A stretch of 64,000 nt of DNA, taken from the NCBI RefSeq assembly GCF_005924265.1, contig NZ_VCLB01000006.1, positions 1-64,000 on the forward strand. Direction: 5' to 3'. The notes under the pieces are model-generated. The model did not search any database. It was not told the DNA's origin and saw nothing but the letters and a program-made list of their open reading frames with translations. This DNA comes from Martelella lutilitoris. Lineage in GTDB: Bacteria > Pseudomonadota > Alphaproteobacteria > Rhizobiales > Rhizobiaceae. A program made the position numbers and the translations under genes. Positions 35,031 to 46,008 of this stretch are shown here, piece after piece; the stretch's first letter is position 1, and the number at the start of each line of letters is the position of its first letter.

Positions 35031-36020
35031 TCAAACCGTTTCCCAGCCGCCGTCCAGCTTGCCGGCGCGGTAGGTCGCGTCGATCACCCGCTGGTTCTTC
35101 ACCGAATCCTCGAGCGAGAATACTTCGACCTCACCGCCGGCTGCCGCCTTCGAAAACGCCTCGACCTCGCGGACATATTGCCGGCTGTCCTGGAAGCGGA
35201 ACGCCTGGGTTTCGGAATGGCTCTGGTTGGAGAGCAGCACCGTCTCCTCGCCCCAGCGATTGGCGTTGAAGGGCGAGACAACCTCGATCAGCCCCTTGGT
35301 GCCGTGGAAAGCCATGGTCTGGCGGTTGGCAAGCTGGGTGGAGACGTAGAAGCTCATCTCGAAGCCGGGGAATTCCGCCTTGACGGAGGCATAGATATCC
35401 GTGCCGAATTCGCTGTCATAGCGCACCGTCGCCTGCAGCCGTTCGGGCTCCTCTCCGGTGGCAAAACGGGTCGTCACCGTCGGATAGACGCCGATATCCG
35501 GCAGGCCGCCGCCGCCAAGTTCGGGAATATTGCGCATATTGGTCGCATCGCGCAGGAAATAGGAGAATGCCCCCTGCACATGCTGCAGCTCGCCGATCGC
35601 GCCATCGGCCAGGAGCGCGCGCACCTTGGTCCAGACCGGCGCATAGGTGACCATGAAGGCTTCGCTGATCAGCACCTTGTTGCGGTCGCGCGCGGCGATC
35701 ACAGGTTCAATATCTTCTGCCTTCAGCGCCAGCGGCTTTTCCACCAGAACATGTTTGCCGGCATCCGCCGCCTTGATCGCCCATTCCACATGCTGGGAGG
35801 TCGGCAGCGGGATATAGACCGCGTCGATCGTATCGCTCGCCAGCATCTCCTCGTAGGACGCGAAGGCATGCGGCGCGCCGAAACGGGTCGCCAGCGCCTT
35901 CGCCCGGTCCAGGTCACGGCTGGCGACGGCGGCAAGCACAGCATTTTCCGCGTCGACGATTGCCGGCACAACGAGTTCGCGACCGATCTTGGCGGTCGAG
36001 ACAATACCAAAACGCAACAT
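35031..36020 (-). CDS. Gfo/Idh/MocA-family oxidoreductase
   Basis: A 329-residue NAD(P)-dependent sugar or polyol dehydrogenase-like protein. The Rossmann part starts [20 protein letters not shown], the catalytic EKPLAL motif (Lys) is near residue 94, and the C-terminal beta-sheet domain binds substrate. Substrate unknown. The start at 36020 was chosen because it begins the Rossmann strand. Divergent from the aldo/keto reductase, so shared control is possible. Confidence 0.85.
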   Translation of the reverse strand: MLRFGIVSTAKIGRELVVPAIVDAENAVLAAVASRDLDRAKALATRFGAPHAFASYEEMLASDTIDAVYIPLPTSQHVEWAIKAADAGKHVLVEKPLALKAEDIEPVIAARDRNKVLISEAFMVTYAPVWTKVRALLADGAIGELQHVQGAFSYFLRDATNMRNIPELGGGGLPDIGVYPTVTTRFATGEEPERLQATVRYDSEFGTDIYASVKAEFPGFEMSFYVSTQLANRQTMAFHGTKGLIEVVSPFNANRWGEETVLLSNQSHSETQAFRFQDSRQYVREVEAFSKAAAGGEVEVFSLEDSVKNQRVIDATYRAGKLDGGWETV

Positions 36021-36190
36021 TGGGAGTTCCTCACCTGTTATTTCGAGAGCCAGCATAGGAACCGGCAGGCAAGTGCGCAAGCGGCCCGGTTGCGCGTTTC
36101 GCGCTTGCGCTTTGCCGGTCGTTCCATTGCCATGCAGCGGCCGGCAACCTACGTTAGGAACAGCGACGGCACCAGCACCGGGAGGAAACC

Positions 36191-37141
36191 ATGCATATGC
36201 GAAGACTTGGAAGAACGAATATCGATATCTCGCCCGTTGTCTTCGGCGGCAATGTGTTCGGCTGGACGGCCGATGAACAGACCTCCTTTGCGCTGCTTGA
36301 CCGTTTCGTCGGCGCCGGCTTCAACGCCATCGACACGGCCGATGTCTATTCCGCCTGGGTCGAGGGCAACAACGGGGGCGAGTCGGAAACGATCATCGGC
36401 AACTGGCTGAAGCGCGGCGGCGTGAAACGCGAGGACGTGGTGATCATCACCAAGGTCGGCTCGGAAATGGGGCCCGGCAAGAAGGGGCTGAAGGAAGGCT
36501 GGATCATGCAGGCCGTGGAAGATTCGCTCCGCCGGCTGCAGACCGACTATCTCGACGTCTACCTCGCGCACTGGCCGGATCCCGAAACCGAGTATGATGA
36601 GACGATCGGCGCCTTCACCAAGCTGCGCGAGCAGGGCAAGGTTCGCGCCATCGGCGCGTCGAACCTGGACGCGGCGCAGCTTGAGGAGGCGCTGAGAGTC
36701 GCCGAACATACCGGCCGGGCGCGATATGACGTGCTGCAGCCGGAATATAACCTCTATGCCCGTTCCAGTTTCGAAGGCGCTCTGGCGGAACTCTGCGTCG
36801 AACACGATATCGGCGTGATCACCTATTTCAGCCTCGCATCCGGCTTTCTCACCGGCAAGTACAAATCCGCCGACGACACTGCGGGCAGCGCGCGCGGCGG
36901 CGGTGTGGCGAAGTATTTCGACGATCGCGGAAAGCGGATCCTCAAGGCGCTGGAGACGGTTTCCGCCGATACCGGAGAGCATCCGGCGGCGATCGCGCTG
37001 GCCTGGCTGATGACCAGGCGCGGCGTCACCGCGCCGATCGCCAGCGCCTCGCGGCTCGAGCAGATGGACACGCTCCTGCGCGCGCCGGAGATCGAGCTTT
37101 CGCACGAAGCGCTGCAGATGCTTCAGGAAGCCGGCGAATGA
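36191..37141 (+). CDS. aldo/keto reductase
   Basis: A 316-residue TIM-barrel NADPH-dependent reductase. Visible catalytic features are the Asp and Tyr of [12 protein letters not shown] (about residues 45-56), the Lys of ITKVGSEMG (about 85) and the His of YLAHWPDP (about 120). GGAGGAAACC is an optimal ribosome binding site. Its stop overlaps the start of the GNAT gene (ATGA). Substrate not determined. Confidence 0.9.
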   Translation: MHMRRLGRTNIDISPVVFGGNVFGWTADEQTSFALLDRFVGAGFNAIDTADVYSAWVEGNNGGESETIIGNWLKRGGVKREDVVIITKVGSEMGPGKKGLKEGWIMQAVEDSLRRLQTDYLDVYLAHWPDPETEYDETIGAFTKLREQGKVRAIGASNLDAAQLEEALRVAEHTGRARYDVLQPEYNLYARSSFEGALAELCVEHDIGVITYFSLASGFLTGKYKSADDTAGSARGGGVAKYFDDRGKRILKALETVSADTGEHPAAIALAWLMTRRGVTAPIASASRLEQMDTLLRAPEIELSHEALQMLQEAGE

Positions 37142-37590
37142 GCAGCATAACCATCCGCACGGCAGTGGCCGCGGACAAGCCGGGCTGGGTTGACCTCTGG
37201 CAGGGTTACCTGACCTTCTACGGCAGCGCGATCGGTCCGGAAGTGACCGAAACCACATGGTCGCGCATTACCGACCCGATCGTTCCCGTTTTCACCCGGC
37301 TCGCAATTGTCGGTGACAAGCCGGTCGGCTTTGCCACCTGTATTCTCCATCCGCGCACCTGGGCGATCGAGCCCGCCTGCTATCTGGAAGACCTGTTCGT
37401 GGACGAAACCATGCGCGGACGCGGGATCGGCAGGCGGCTGATCGACGACCTGATCGCGATGGGTCAACGCGATGGCTGGACCAATCTCTACTGGCACACC
37501 AATTCCGGCAACGAGACCGCGCGCAGGCTCTACGACCGCTATGACAAGGCCGATGATTTCGTCCGCTACCGCCTGCCGCTGAAGGGGTGA
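37138..37590 (+). CDS. GNAT-family N-acetyltransferase
   Basis: A 150-residue acetyltransferase with the acetyl-CoA loop RGRGIGRRLIDDL near residue 95 and the late motif NETARRLYDRYDK near 125. The acceptor is unknown. Translationally coupled to the aldo/keto reductase, so the pair may handle the same toxic or signalling compound (inference). A palindromic repeat pair follows. Confidence 0.85.
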   Translation: MSSITIRTAVAADKPGWVDLWQGYLTFYGSAIGPEVTETTWSRITDPIVPVFTRLAIVGDKPVGFATCILHPRTWAIEPACYLEDLFVDETMRGRGIGRRLIDDLIAMGQRDGWTNLYWHTNSGNETARRLYDRYDKADDFVRYRLPLKG

Positions 37591-37671
37591 AGGCGGCTTG
37601 TCTGATTCCGTCAGACCGCTGACGAGCCCGTGGGTGCACAGGTTGCGGCCTTCACTGATCTCCCAATAGGT

Positions 37672-37784
37672 GTCATGCTCGGACTTGATCCGAGCATCCA
37701 GGCGGCTTGATGACCTGAATTTCAATTGTTTTTCGCGAGAACAGCCATGTGGCCTGGATCCCCGGGTCAAGCCCGAGGATGACG
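37672..37784. repeat. paired palindromic repeat
   Basis: The left unit spans 37672-37702 (GTCATGCTCGG...CATCCAGG) and the right unit 37753-37784 (CCTGGATCCCC...GGATGACG). Orientation and layout equal those at 34917, 45711 and 63828, with about 50 bp between the units. Confidence 0.78.
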
Positions 37785-37825
37785 CGGAGTGAAATGACAA
37801 GGGTTGTCGATAAAACAACGGTCCC

Positions 37826-38455
37826 TTACTTGGTGCCGTACATCCGGTCGCCGGCATCGCCCAACCCGGGAACGATATAGCCCTTCTCGTTCAGATGGCT
37901 GTCGATGGCGGCGGTGTAGACCGGCACGTCCGGATGGCTGTTGCGGAAATGCTCGATCCCCTCGGGCGCGGCCAGGAGGCAGAGGAAGCGGATATTGGAA
38001 ACGCCGCGTTCCTTCAGCCGGTCGATCGCGGCAATCGACGAATTGCCGGTCGCCAGCATCGGGTCAACGACGATCACCAGCCGCTCGCCGATATCCTCCG
38101 GCGCCTTGAAGAAATATTCGATCGCCTCCAGCGTTTCATGGTCGCGGTAGACGCCGATATGGGAGACGCGGGCAGAGGGAACGAGGTCGAGCATGCCTTC
38201 CAGCAGACCGTTGCCGGCGCGCAGGATGGAGGCGAAGACCAGTTTCTTGCCTTCCAGAACCGGTGCTTCCATCGTTGTCAGCGGCGTCTCGATCGTCTCC
38301 ATAGTGAGTTCGAGATCGCGCGTCACCTCATAGCAGAGCAGCGTCGAAATCTCGCGAAGCAGCCTGCGGAAGCCCGCCGTGGACGTGTCCTTCTGACGCA
38401 TCTTCGTCAGCTTGTGTTGAACCAGGGGGTGGTCGATGACCGTTACGCCGTCCAT
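37826..38455 (-). CDS. upp: uracil phosphoribosyltransferase
   Basis: Converts uracil and PRPP to UMP in pyrimidine salvage. The 209-residue protein has the PRPP-binding loop [12 protein letters not shown] near 130, the uracil-binding [17 protein letters not shown] at the C-terminus, and the typical start [15 protein letters not shown]. The start at 38455 was chosen to begin six residues before this block. Same strand as add and deoB, 114 bp downstream of add, so probably part of the same salvage group. Confidence 0.96.
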   Translation of the reverse strand: MDGVTVIDHPLVQHKLTKMRQKDTSTAGFRRLLREISTLLCYEVTRDLELTMETIETPLTTMEAPVLEGKKLVFASILRAGNGLLEGMLDLVPSARVSHIGVYRDHETLEAIEYFFKAPEDIGERLVIVVDPMLATGNSSIAAIDRLKERGVSNIRFLCLLAAPEGIEHFRNSHPDVPVYTAAIDSHLNEKGYIVPGLGDAGDRMYGTK

Positions 38456-38569
38456 GAGCTTCAATCCCGCTTTGATCTTTTCGTGCTGAACCCTTCTATG
38501 GCGCAAAAGGGACCGGCGCGGCAAGCACCGCGCCCGCCTTCGGGCCGAAACGCCGATTTTTCCACTGTT

Positions 38570-39534
38570 TCAGCCGCGCAGCCGGGCAAAAAGCCTTTCG
38601 CGCGTTTCCTCATCGACAAAGGCGGCGGCAATCGCCGTTTCCGTCATCCGGGCGGTCTCTTCGGGCGAAAAACCCAGTTCGCTTTCCGCAATCTCGTATT
38701 CGCGCGCCAGCGACGTGCCGAAGAAGGGCGGATCGTCGGAATTGAGCGTCACCCGAACGCCCGCGTCAACCAGCCGGCGCAGCGGATGGGCGCGAAAGTC
38801 CGGATAGACGGAAAGCGCGATATTGGAACCGGGGCAGACCTCCAGCACCACGCCCTCATCGGCCAGCCGGCGGACAAGCGCCGGTTCCTCCACGGCCCTG
38901 ACGCCGTGGCCGATCCGGTCGGGCCGCACGAGGTCCAGCGCATCACGCACGGAACCCGGCCCACAGACTTCGCCGGCATGGATCGTCAGCTTCAGTCCGC
39001 CATCGCGGGCAATGTCGAAGGCGCGCGCGTAATCGGCGACGCAGCCCATGCGCTCGTCGCCCGCCATGTTGAAACCGGTGATCAGCGGAAAGCCGCAGGA
39101 AACGGCGTAGCGCGCCGCCCCCTCCACCTGTTCCGGTCCCATATGCCGCTCGCCGATCATCACCATGCGGCACTCGATCCCGGTCTTCGCCTTCGCCGCC
39201 TCGATGCCCGCCGTGATCGCGCGCATATAGGCATCGCGGGAAAGACCGGCGGCAAGTCCCTGTTCGGGCGAAACGAAAAGTTCGGAATAGATCGCGCCGT
39301 CGGCGGCAAGCTCGCCGAGATAGGTCTCGGCGAGATCCGCGAAATCCTCCTCGGCCCGAAAAACATTGGCGATTGCGGCATAACAGGCAATGAAGCTCGA
39401 AAAGTCATGCCAGACATAGCGGCCGTCCCTGAGCCAGGCGGACAGATCGATGCCGTATTTTGTCGCAAGGCGCGCGGCAAGGGCCGGCGGCGTCGCCCCT
39501 TCGATATGGCAATGGAGTTCGGCTTTCGGTGTCG

Positions 39535-39538
<4 letters not shown>
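38570..39538 (-). CDS. add: adenosine deaminase
   Basis: Deaminates adenosine or deoxyadenosine to inosine. The 322-residue TIM-barrel enzyme shows the Zn ligands His9 and His11 in AELHCHIEG, the further His of [12 protein letters not shown] near 195, and the Asp pair in [10 protein letters not shown] near 270. The start codon is GTG and overlaps the deoB stop (GTGA), so it is translated with deoB. It might instead act on adenine-like substrates, but the context favours nucleosides. Confidence 0.9.
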
Positions 39539-40755
<1,217 letters not shown>

Positions 40756-40906
40756 CGGACGCTCAATCCTGCGCTGACAAATCGTTTTCCTCTTCTATCG
40801 TCTGGCATTCCTGATGGCAAACGCCCTTGCGGGCCGGGGAACCAGAGCCGGTTTCCATGTGTTTAGAAGATGATAACCATGTTTCTTAACGCCGAAGGAA
40901 GGCAGG

Positions 40907-41086
40907 ATGATCATGCTGACAGCCATCGACACGATCAAGGCGAGCACTGTCATGCCCGAAAGAAGCAGCAGCAGAAAAGGCGAGGCCGGAAGCCAGGCCG
41001 GCGAACTGGCGCTAGTCGCCGGCGTCCTCCTGGCCGCAACCGCCCTGGTGATCTTCGCCGCTCTCCGGCTTTACGCCGTCAGTTGA
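40907..41086 (+). CDS. small single-pass membrane protein, unknown
   Basis: A 59-codon reading frame with AAGGAAGGCAGG ahead of its ATG. The product has a charged N-terminal half with a Ser/Arg-rich patch (PERSSSRKGEAG) and one long hydrophobic segment (LALVAGVLLAATALVIFAAL), followed by a short tail. It matches no family I know; a faint resemblance to Flp-type pilin subunits rests only on the hydrophobic helix. Its last 16 bp overlap the convergent sulfotransferase gene. Confidence 0.5.
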   Translation: MIMLTAIDTIKASTVMPERSSSRKGEAGSQAGELALVAGVLLAATALVIFAALRLYAVS

Positions 41087-41841
41087 TCCCGCTCTATCTC
41101 TGCCCGAAAACGCCGGACCCAGGCATCACTGTGCGCGTCAGCCATCTTTTGGGTAGGCGTCTGGAGCGTGTCGGCGAGCGCGGGATCGCGCCCCAGTTCC
41201 GTCAAGACGGACGCCAATGTCGCTTGCGGAGCTTGCGACAGCGCATCATAGGTCAATGTCAGCGGCTTCACGCCTTGTCTTTCGAACCAGGCAGTCCAGT
41301 CCCGATCGAACGTCAGCATGCTGGTGTACCATTCCCCTATCGCAGTAGAATCATAATCCGGCTTACGAAAGGGCGCCGTGCGCTCGATATCGCTTCCGTC
41401 CGGCGCCACATGCCACAACCCGCTCTGTCGCGCCTTAACGTAGGAGACGGCCTGCGCAACCTTGTCTTCGCGTGTCAGATGGATGAAGAGCGTTCGCCCG
41501 AATGCCTGCTCGATGCGAGCGCGATCCGAATCCATTCCCGGATAAAGGACGCCAAGCTTTTCGAGAAAAAAGGCAAAACTGGGCCGCTGCATCCGCAGGC
41601 CGAATATCCCGGTCTCGCCCCGTCCCTTGTGAATTGCGCTTGCAAACACCGCCTGCAGGCTTTCCGGCTCGTTCCTTCCCTGTGAAAGGCCAAAACTCTT
41701 CTGCCAGGCCTCCAGTGACGGCCGGTGGAAGTGGGAGTCGGGGTGGCCTGCAACACCCGTGGCCGCCAGCAGCCGGCACAGCAGGGTACTGCCACTGCGC
41801 GGACTCGTGCATATCATGTAGGACTTGTATCGGGTTGACAT
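41071..41841 (-). CDS. Stf0-family sulfotransferase
   Basis: A 256-residue enzyme of the type that moves sulfate from PAPS to a carbohydrate such as trehalose. The 5'-phosphosulfate loop is CTSPRSGSTLLCRLL near residue 10. The 3'-phosphate region is LTREDKVAQAVSYVKA near 130, and a basic C-terminal substrate region follows. The start at 41841 (MSTRYKSYMIC) matches the fold start. The acceptor is unknown; surface polysaccharide or glycolipid modification is plausible. Confidence 0.85.
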   Translation of the reverse strand: MSTRYKSYMICTSPRSGSTLLCRLLAATGVAGHPDSHFHRPSLEAWQKSFGLSQGRNEPESLQAVFASAIHKGRGETGIFGLRMQRPSFAFFLEKLGVLYPGMDSDRARIEQAFGRTLFIHLTREDKVAQAVSYVKARQSGLWHVAPDGSDIERTAPFRKPDYDSTAIGEWYTSMLTFDRDWTAWFERQGVKPLTLTYDALSQAPQATLASVLTELGRDPALADTLQTPTQKMADAHSDAWVRRFRAEIERDQLTA

Positions 41842-41926
41842 CGGAAATCCTGTGCAAGACAACACGCAAAAAAATAGCATGACAGGCCTCAGGACGCACC
41901 CGGCAATCGCTGTTCGGGCAGTGCGA

Positions 41927-43171
41927 TTACCGTGCGGAAGAAAGCCGCATCAAAGCCGCCAGCATCAGTTCCGCGCCCTTTTCGATATCCGCCCATTCGG
42001 AATATTCTTCCGGCGCGTGCGAAATACCGTTGCGGCTCGGCACGAAGATCATCGCCGAGGGGCAGAGCGCCATCATCGTCTGCGCGTCATGGCCGGCGCC
42101 GGAGATCATCCGTGTGGCCGGAAAACCGAGCGCCTCCGCCTCTCCTGACAAGAGATCGACCAATCCGGCATCGAAGGCAACCGGCGCAATGACGCTCTTT
42201 TCCTCGATTTCGTAGGCAAGGCCGTGCTTCGCCGCGACCGCTGCCGTCGTCCGGTAGAACAGCCTCTGCAACCCGCGCATGACCGCCTCAGAGGCATCCC
42301 GGATGATCACGGAGAAGGTCGCCTCGCCCGGCACCGTATGCGGATGATTGGGGAAAAGCTCCACTTTTCCGATCGTGATCCGGGCGATGTCCGACGGCGA
42401 ATGCGCAATCATGTCCGGGATCTGCACGGCGATCTCGGCAAGGCCGGCGAAAGCATCGGCGCGCATGTCCATGGGTGTCGTGCCGGAATGGTTGGCCGTG
42501 CCCTTCAGCGTGACCTGCAGATTGACGATCCCCGTCGCGCCCTCCGGCAGGCCGATCGCGATCCCCTCGCGCTCCAGCACCGGCCCCTGCTCGATATGAA
42601 GTTCGAGAAAGGCTTTGACGGACCCCTTGGGCCGGGCAGCGCCGAGCACGGCCTCCGGTTCCAGTCCCTGGGCGCGCATCGCATCGGCAAGCAGCACGCC
42701 ATCGGCATCGGCGGCGGACGTGAGCCATTCAGCCGTCACCAGACCGGCGATTGCCTGTGAGCCCAGCATGCCGCCGAAGCGCCCTTCCTCCTCCGAGGTC
42801 GCCACAACCTCGATCGGTATGGCGGGCTGCATGCCGGCATCCTTCATCGCCCGCACGCATTCAAGCCCGACGGCAACGCCCAGCGCCCCGTCAAAGGCGC
42901 CGCCGTCAACAACCGTATCAAGATGCGAGCCGACCATGATCGAAGGGCCGTCCGCATCGCCGAAACGCCCGAAAACCGAGTTCGCGCCGTCGCGCGTCAC
43001 GGCCAGGCCATCGGCCTGCATTTGCCCGGCAAACCAGTCGCGCACGGCCATATCGGCATCGGAGAAACCCGGCCTGTTGAACCCCGCGCCGGAACTGCCG
43101 GCGCCGAAGCGGTTGATGCCGTCGAGAAGCGCTTTGAGCCGCGCGGAATTGATCTTCGGTGTACTGCCCAT
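41927..43171 (-). CDS. M20-type amidase, hydantoinase/carbamoylase family
   Basis: A 414-residue binuclear-metal hydrolase of the group including N-carbamoyl-L-amino acid hydrolase, allantoate amidohydrolase and beta-ureidopropionase. Metal ligands are in GSHLDTVVDGGAFDGALG (about residues 82-100), ATSEEEGRFGG (about 128) and the ELHIEQGPVLE segment (about 192). These enzymes release ammonia from ureido compounds. It is divergent from the ABC importer and acetamidase genes, and its promoter shares a palindromic motif with theirs, so joint regulation is likely. Confidence 0.85.
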   Translation of the reverse strand: MGSTPKINSARLKALLDGINRFGAGSSGAGFNRPGFSDADMAVRDWFAGQMQADGLAVTRDGANSVFGRFGDADGPSIMVGSHLDTVVDGGAFDGALGVAVGLECVRAMKDAGMQPAIPIEVVATSEEEGRFGGMLGSQAIAGLVTAEWLTSAADADGVLLADAMRAQGLEPEAVLGAARPKGSVKAFLELHIEQGPVLEREGIAIGLPEGATGIVNLQVTLKGTANHSGTTPMDMRADAFAGLAEIAVQIPDMIAHSPSDIARITIGKVELFPNHPHTVPGEATFSVIIRDASEAVMRGLQRLFYRTTAAVAAKHGLAYEIEEKSVIAPVAFDAGLVDLLSGEAEALGFPATRMISGAGHDAQTMMALCPSAMIFVPSRNGISHAPEEYSEWADIEKGAELMLAALMRLSSAR

Positions 43172-43227
43172 GGCTCTCGGCCTCCCCGGTTTATCTGCCG
43201 CAAGGCGGCTTTGTCTTTGGGGAATTT

Positions 43228-43238
43228 ATTATGATAAT
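43228..43238 (-). promoter_or_regulatory. candidate operator of the carbamoylase gene
   Basis: ATTATGATAAT is an odd-centred perfect palindrome 57 bp upstream of the carbamoylase start. The wider AATTTATTATGAT string (43223-43235) is repeated exactly in front of the ABC importer operon, 0.8 kb away. The GntR regulator encoded at 49872 is the likely ligand (inference). Confidence 0.55.
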
Positions 43239-43287
43239 TTCAGCCGTCCCGCAAATCGGGGCGCCGGACCATGGTCGGCGACACTCA

Positions 43288-43800
43288 TCAGGCGATGCTG
43301 TTTTCCACGGCCTGCAGCATGGCAAGATGGGTCTCGATGAAGGGCACGAGGAGCGTCGCCATGGTCGTGTCGATCCCGGCCTTTCCTTCCGCCACGCGCC
43401 GTTTCTGGATCTTCAGCAGGTCCTCGTGACCGTCGATCTCTGCCCGGACATAGTGGAGGTCGAAGCTGGTGCCGGGATCCATCTTCTTCAGCCTGGCCAA
43501 CGTCTCGGCAAGCGCATCGGGCCTTTTAGGCGTGGCCGCGCCTGCACCCAAGAGAAGATCGCCGACCGCCTCGGCCTCGCTTGCCTCCAGCCTGGCGAAT
43601 TGCTGCACCATGGGATGCAGTGCCTTGTTGACCGCCAGCCTGGAAATATCGGCAGAAAACAGGCCGATCGTAAGCGTGTCGTGGGCATAGCCCGAGGTGA
43701 CGATATTGGCTTCGGCAACCACCGGCGCCAGCGCCGCATGCGCCGCCGCCACGGCGCCGCCGATGATCACCTTTCGACGACTGATGTTGGTCATGTTCAT
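43288..43800 (-). CDS. DUF4142 protein with twin-arginine signal
   Basis: A 170-residue protein with a Tat signal (SRRKVIIGGAVAAAHAALAP) and a helical DUF4142 domain related to ferritin-like bundles. Members are periplasmic or outer-membrane associated; biochemical role unknown. It lies between the carbamoylase and the ABC importer genes but has its own gap on each side, so functional linkage is uncertain. An ATG two codons further in is also possible. Confidence 0.8.
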   Translation of the reverse strand: MNMTNISRRKVIIGGAVAAAHAALAPVVAEANIVTSGYAHDTLTIGLFSADISRLAVNKALHPMVQQFARLEASEAEAVGDLLLGAGAATPKRPDALAETLARLKKMDPGTSFDLHYVRAEIDGHEDLLKIQKRRVAEGKAGIDTTMATLLVPFIETHLAMLQAVENSIA

Positions 43801-43999
43801 GTGCCTTTCCGTTCCGGAGCGCGGCGCGATCAGCCGCGCACCCCAAGGATACGGTAGAAAGCGAAATCCAAGACAATTTAAGGGCGTATTCACGACATCG
43901 CGGAGGCCTGCGACATCTTTTCCGGCGCCTCCGTCTTTCCGCTAAACCTCTGACTTTACTCTGCCATTTTCCCTCCGCTGAGGGAACAGGTTGCAATTT

Positions 44000-44038
44000 A
44001 TTATGATCAATCCTTGTAAATTACAGAATTTTCATAAT
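44000..44038 (+). promoter_or_regulatory. two candidate operators of the ABC importer operon
   Basis: ATTATGATCAA at 44000-44010 (9/11 to the motif at 43228) and an inverted ATTATGAAAAT at 44028-44038 (10/11) lie 28 bp apart, centre to centre, ending about 35 bp before the importer's start codon. Same motif as upstream of the carbamoylase. Confidence 0.5.
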
Positions 44039-44073
44039 TAATTAACGAAATACCAACAGAGGAGAACCGATTA

Positions 44074-45633
44074 ATGAAACGCCTTCTCGCCGCCGCGCTT
44101 GCCGCAGCATCGCTGGCTTTCGGCGCGCCCGCCATGGCGCAGACGCCGCCCAATGTTCTGGTGGTCGGCCAGATCGCCGAGCCAAAATCGCTCGACCCGG
44201 CCGTCGACACCGCCGTCAACGATTTCCGCATTCTGGTGAACATGTATGACGGCCTTGTGCGCTACAAGGACGGCACGCTAGAGGTCGAGCCGGCTCTGGC
44301 AAAGAGCTGGGAGATTTCCGAGGACGGCAAGACCTACACCTTCAAGCTGCGCGAGGGCGTGACCTTTCATGACGGTTCGCCCTTCAACGCAGAGGCGGTG
44401 AAGTTCAATTTCGACCGCATGCTGGACGAAAACAGCGAATATTACGACACCGGGCCGTTCCCGCTGTCCTTCTTCTTTTCCTCCGTCGACACCGTCGAAG
44501 TGGTGGACGACATGACGGTGAAGTTCACGCTTTCCGAACCCTACGCCCCCTTCCTGTCGAACCTCGCCTATCCGACCGGCCTGATCGTCTCGCCGGCGGC
44601 GGTGAAGGAATACGGCGCCGATTTCGGCCGTCATCCTTCCGGCACGGGCGCTTTCAAATTCGAGGAATGGGACCCGAATTCCAAGGTCGTCGTTTCCAAG
44701 AACGCCGATTACTGGGATGGCGCGCCGCCGCTTGAGGCCGTCGTCTTCCGCCCCGTCACCGACGCCAACACCCGCGTTGCCGAAATGCTGTCTGGCGGGC
44801 TCGACGTGATGGTCGAGGTTCCACCGGATTCGCTGTCGCAGTTCTCCGGCAATGACCGCTACAAGGTCTATGAGCAGGCCGGCCCGCATCTCTGGTTCCT
44901 GATCCTGAACCTCAAGGACGGCGTCTTCGCCGACAAGAAGGTCCGTCAGGCGGTCAACTACGCGATCAACAAGGAAGCGATCGTCAACGACATCCTGCAG
45001 GGCACGGCCGATGTTGCCGCCGGCCCGACGCCGCCGGCCTTCGCCTGGGCTTATGACGACAGCCTGTCGCCCTATCCTTACGATCCGGAGAAGGCCAAGT
45101 CGCTGCTCGAAGAGGCCGGCTATGACGGCTCGGAACTGACCTTCTACGTCACCGAAGGCGGGTCGGGCATGCTGGAGCCGCAGGCCATGGCCACCCAGAT
45201 CCAGGCCGATCTCGAAGCCGTCGGCATGCCGGTCAAGATCGAAACCTATGAGTGGAACACCTTCCTCGGCAAAGTGAACCCCGGTCTCGAGGGTGAAGCC
45301 GACATGGCCGAAATGGCATGGATGACCAACGATCCGGACACCCTGCCCTTCCTGGCACTGCGCACGGACGCCTTCCCCGACAAGGGCGGTTTCAACTCCG
45401 GCTATTACTCCAACCCGGAGGTCGACAGTCTGCTTGAGGAAGCCCGCACCTCCACCGATCAGGCAGAGCGCGCGAAGCTCTACAAGAAGATGCAGGCGAT
45501 CGTGCAGGACGACGCGCCCTGGGCCTTTATCGCCAACTGGAAGCAGAACGCGGTCACCAAGGCGAGCGTTGAAAACTTCAAGCTCCAGCCGTCCTTCTTC
45601 CTGCTCTTGCAGAAGGTGGCAAAGCCGAATTGA
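44074..45633 (+). CDS. ABC transporter substrate-binding protein, family 5
   Basis: A 519-residue periplasmic binding protein for peptides, nickel or small amide-like solutes (SBP_bac_5). The signal peptide is LLAAALAAASLAFGAPAMAQ. The family segments SWEISEDGKTYTFKLREGVTFHDG (in parts near residues 85-110) and ADYWDGAPPLEAVVFRP near 215 are present. GGAG lies 8 bases ahead of the ATG. First gene of an import operon with a permease, a fused permease-ATPase and an ATPase. The acetamidase downstream and carbamoylase upstream suggest an amide or ureido ligand, but this is inference. Confidence 0.9.
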   Translation: MKRLLAAALAAASLAFGAPAMAQTPPNVLVVGQIAEPKSLDPAVDTAVNDFRILVNMYDGLVRYKDGTLEVEPALAKSWEISEDGKTYTFKLREGVTFHDGSPFNAEAVKFNFDRMLDENSEYYDTGPFPLSFFFSSVDTVEVVDDMTVKFTLSEPYAPFLSNLAYPTGLIVSPAAVKEYGADFGRHPSGTGAFKFEEWDPNSKVVVSKNADYWDGAPPLEAVVFRPVTDANTRVAEMLSGGLDVMVEVPPDSLSQFSGNDRYKVYEQAGPHLWFLILNLKDGVFADKKVRQAVNYAINKEAIVNDILQGTADVAAGPTPPAFAWAYDDSLSPYPYDPEKAKSLLEEAGYDGSELTFYVTEGGSGMLEPQAMATQIQADLEAVGMPVKIETYEWNTFLGKVNPGLEGEADMAEMAWMTNDPDTLPFLALRTDAFPDKGGFNSGYYSNPEVDSLLEEARTSTDQAERAKLYKKMQAIVQDDAPWAFIANWKQNAVTKASVENFKLQPSFFLLLQKVAKPN

Positions 45634-46008
45634 TCGGGCGGGGGCCCAAGCGCCCGGATTGGCGACAAACCTGTCCAATGTTCGGGCGCAACCCTGTCCT
45701 CTTGACGGGCGTCATCCTCGGGCTTGTCTCGAGGATCTAATCCCCTCTTCATGCGAGCGGAGTCCATGGTCAGTCAGCAAGGCCGTTCTTTGAGGCTTTC
45801 CCTGACCTGAAGCGCCAATCGTGCTGGTACGTGCTTAGACCCTCGGGACAAGCCCGAGGGTGACGACAGAGGGCGGGACAAGCCCGAGGCAGGGCCGCGC
45901 CACTCGCTCCCAATACTCTGTCCCGCCAGCGGGAGAGAAGATTGCGGGCTATGCGGTAATGCCGCCAGCCGTCAAGTCAGGTTTCATGGCCACCACGGAG
46001 AACACGTC
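45634..46008. other. 375-bp gap inside the importer operon, filled by palindromic repeats
   Basis: No gene is present. Most of the gap is a repeat pair of the TCAT...CCAGG / CCTGG...TGAC type, with a further partial unit at 45873-45892 (see the repeat entry). The importer operon is thus interrupted by repeats between the binding protein and its first permease, which may set relative expression through RNA hairpins. Confidence 0.7.
45711..45892. repeat. paired palindromic repeat plus a partial third unit
   Basis: The left unit at 45711-45741 starts GTCATCCTCGGGCTTG, the right unit at 45838-45864 ends GAGGGTGACG, and a shortened copy (GCGGGACAAGCCCGAGG) follows at 45873-45892. The left and right units are inverted relative to each other, as in the other pairs of this family. 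Confidence 0.75.
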
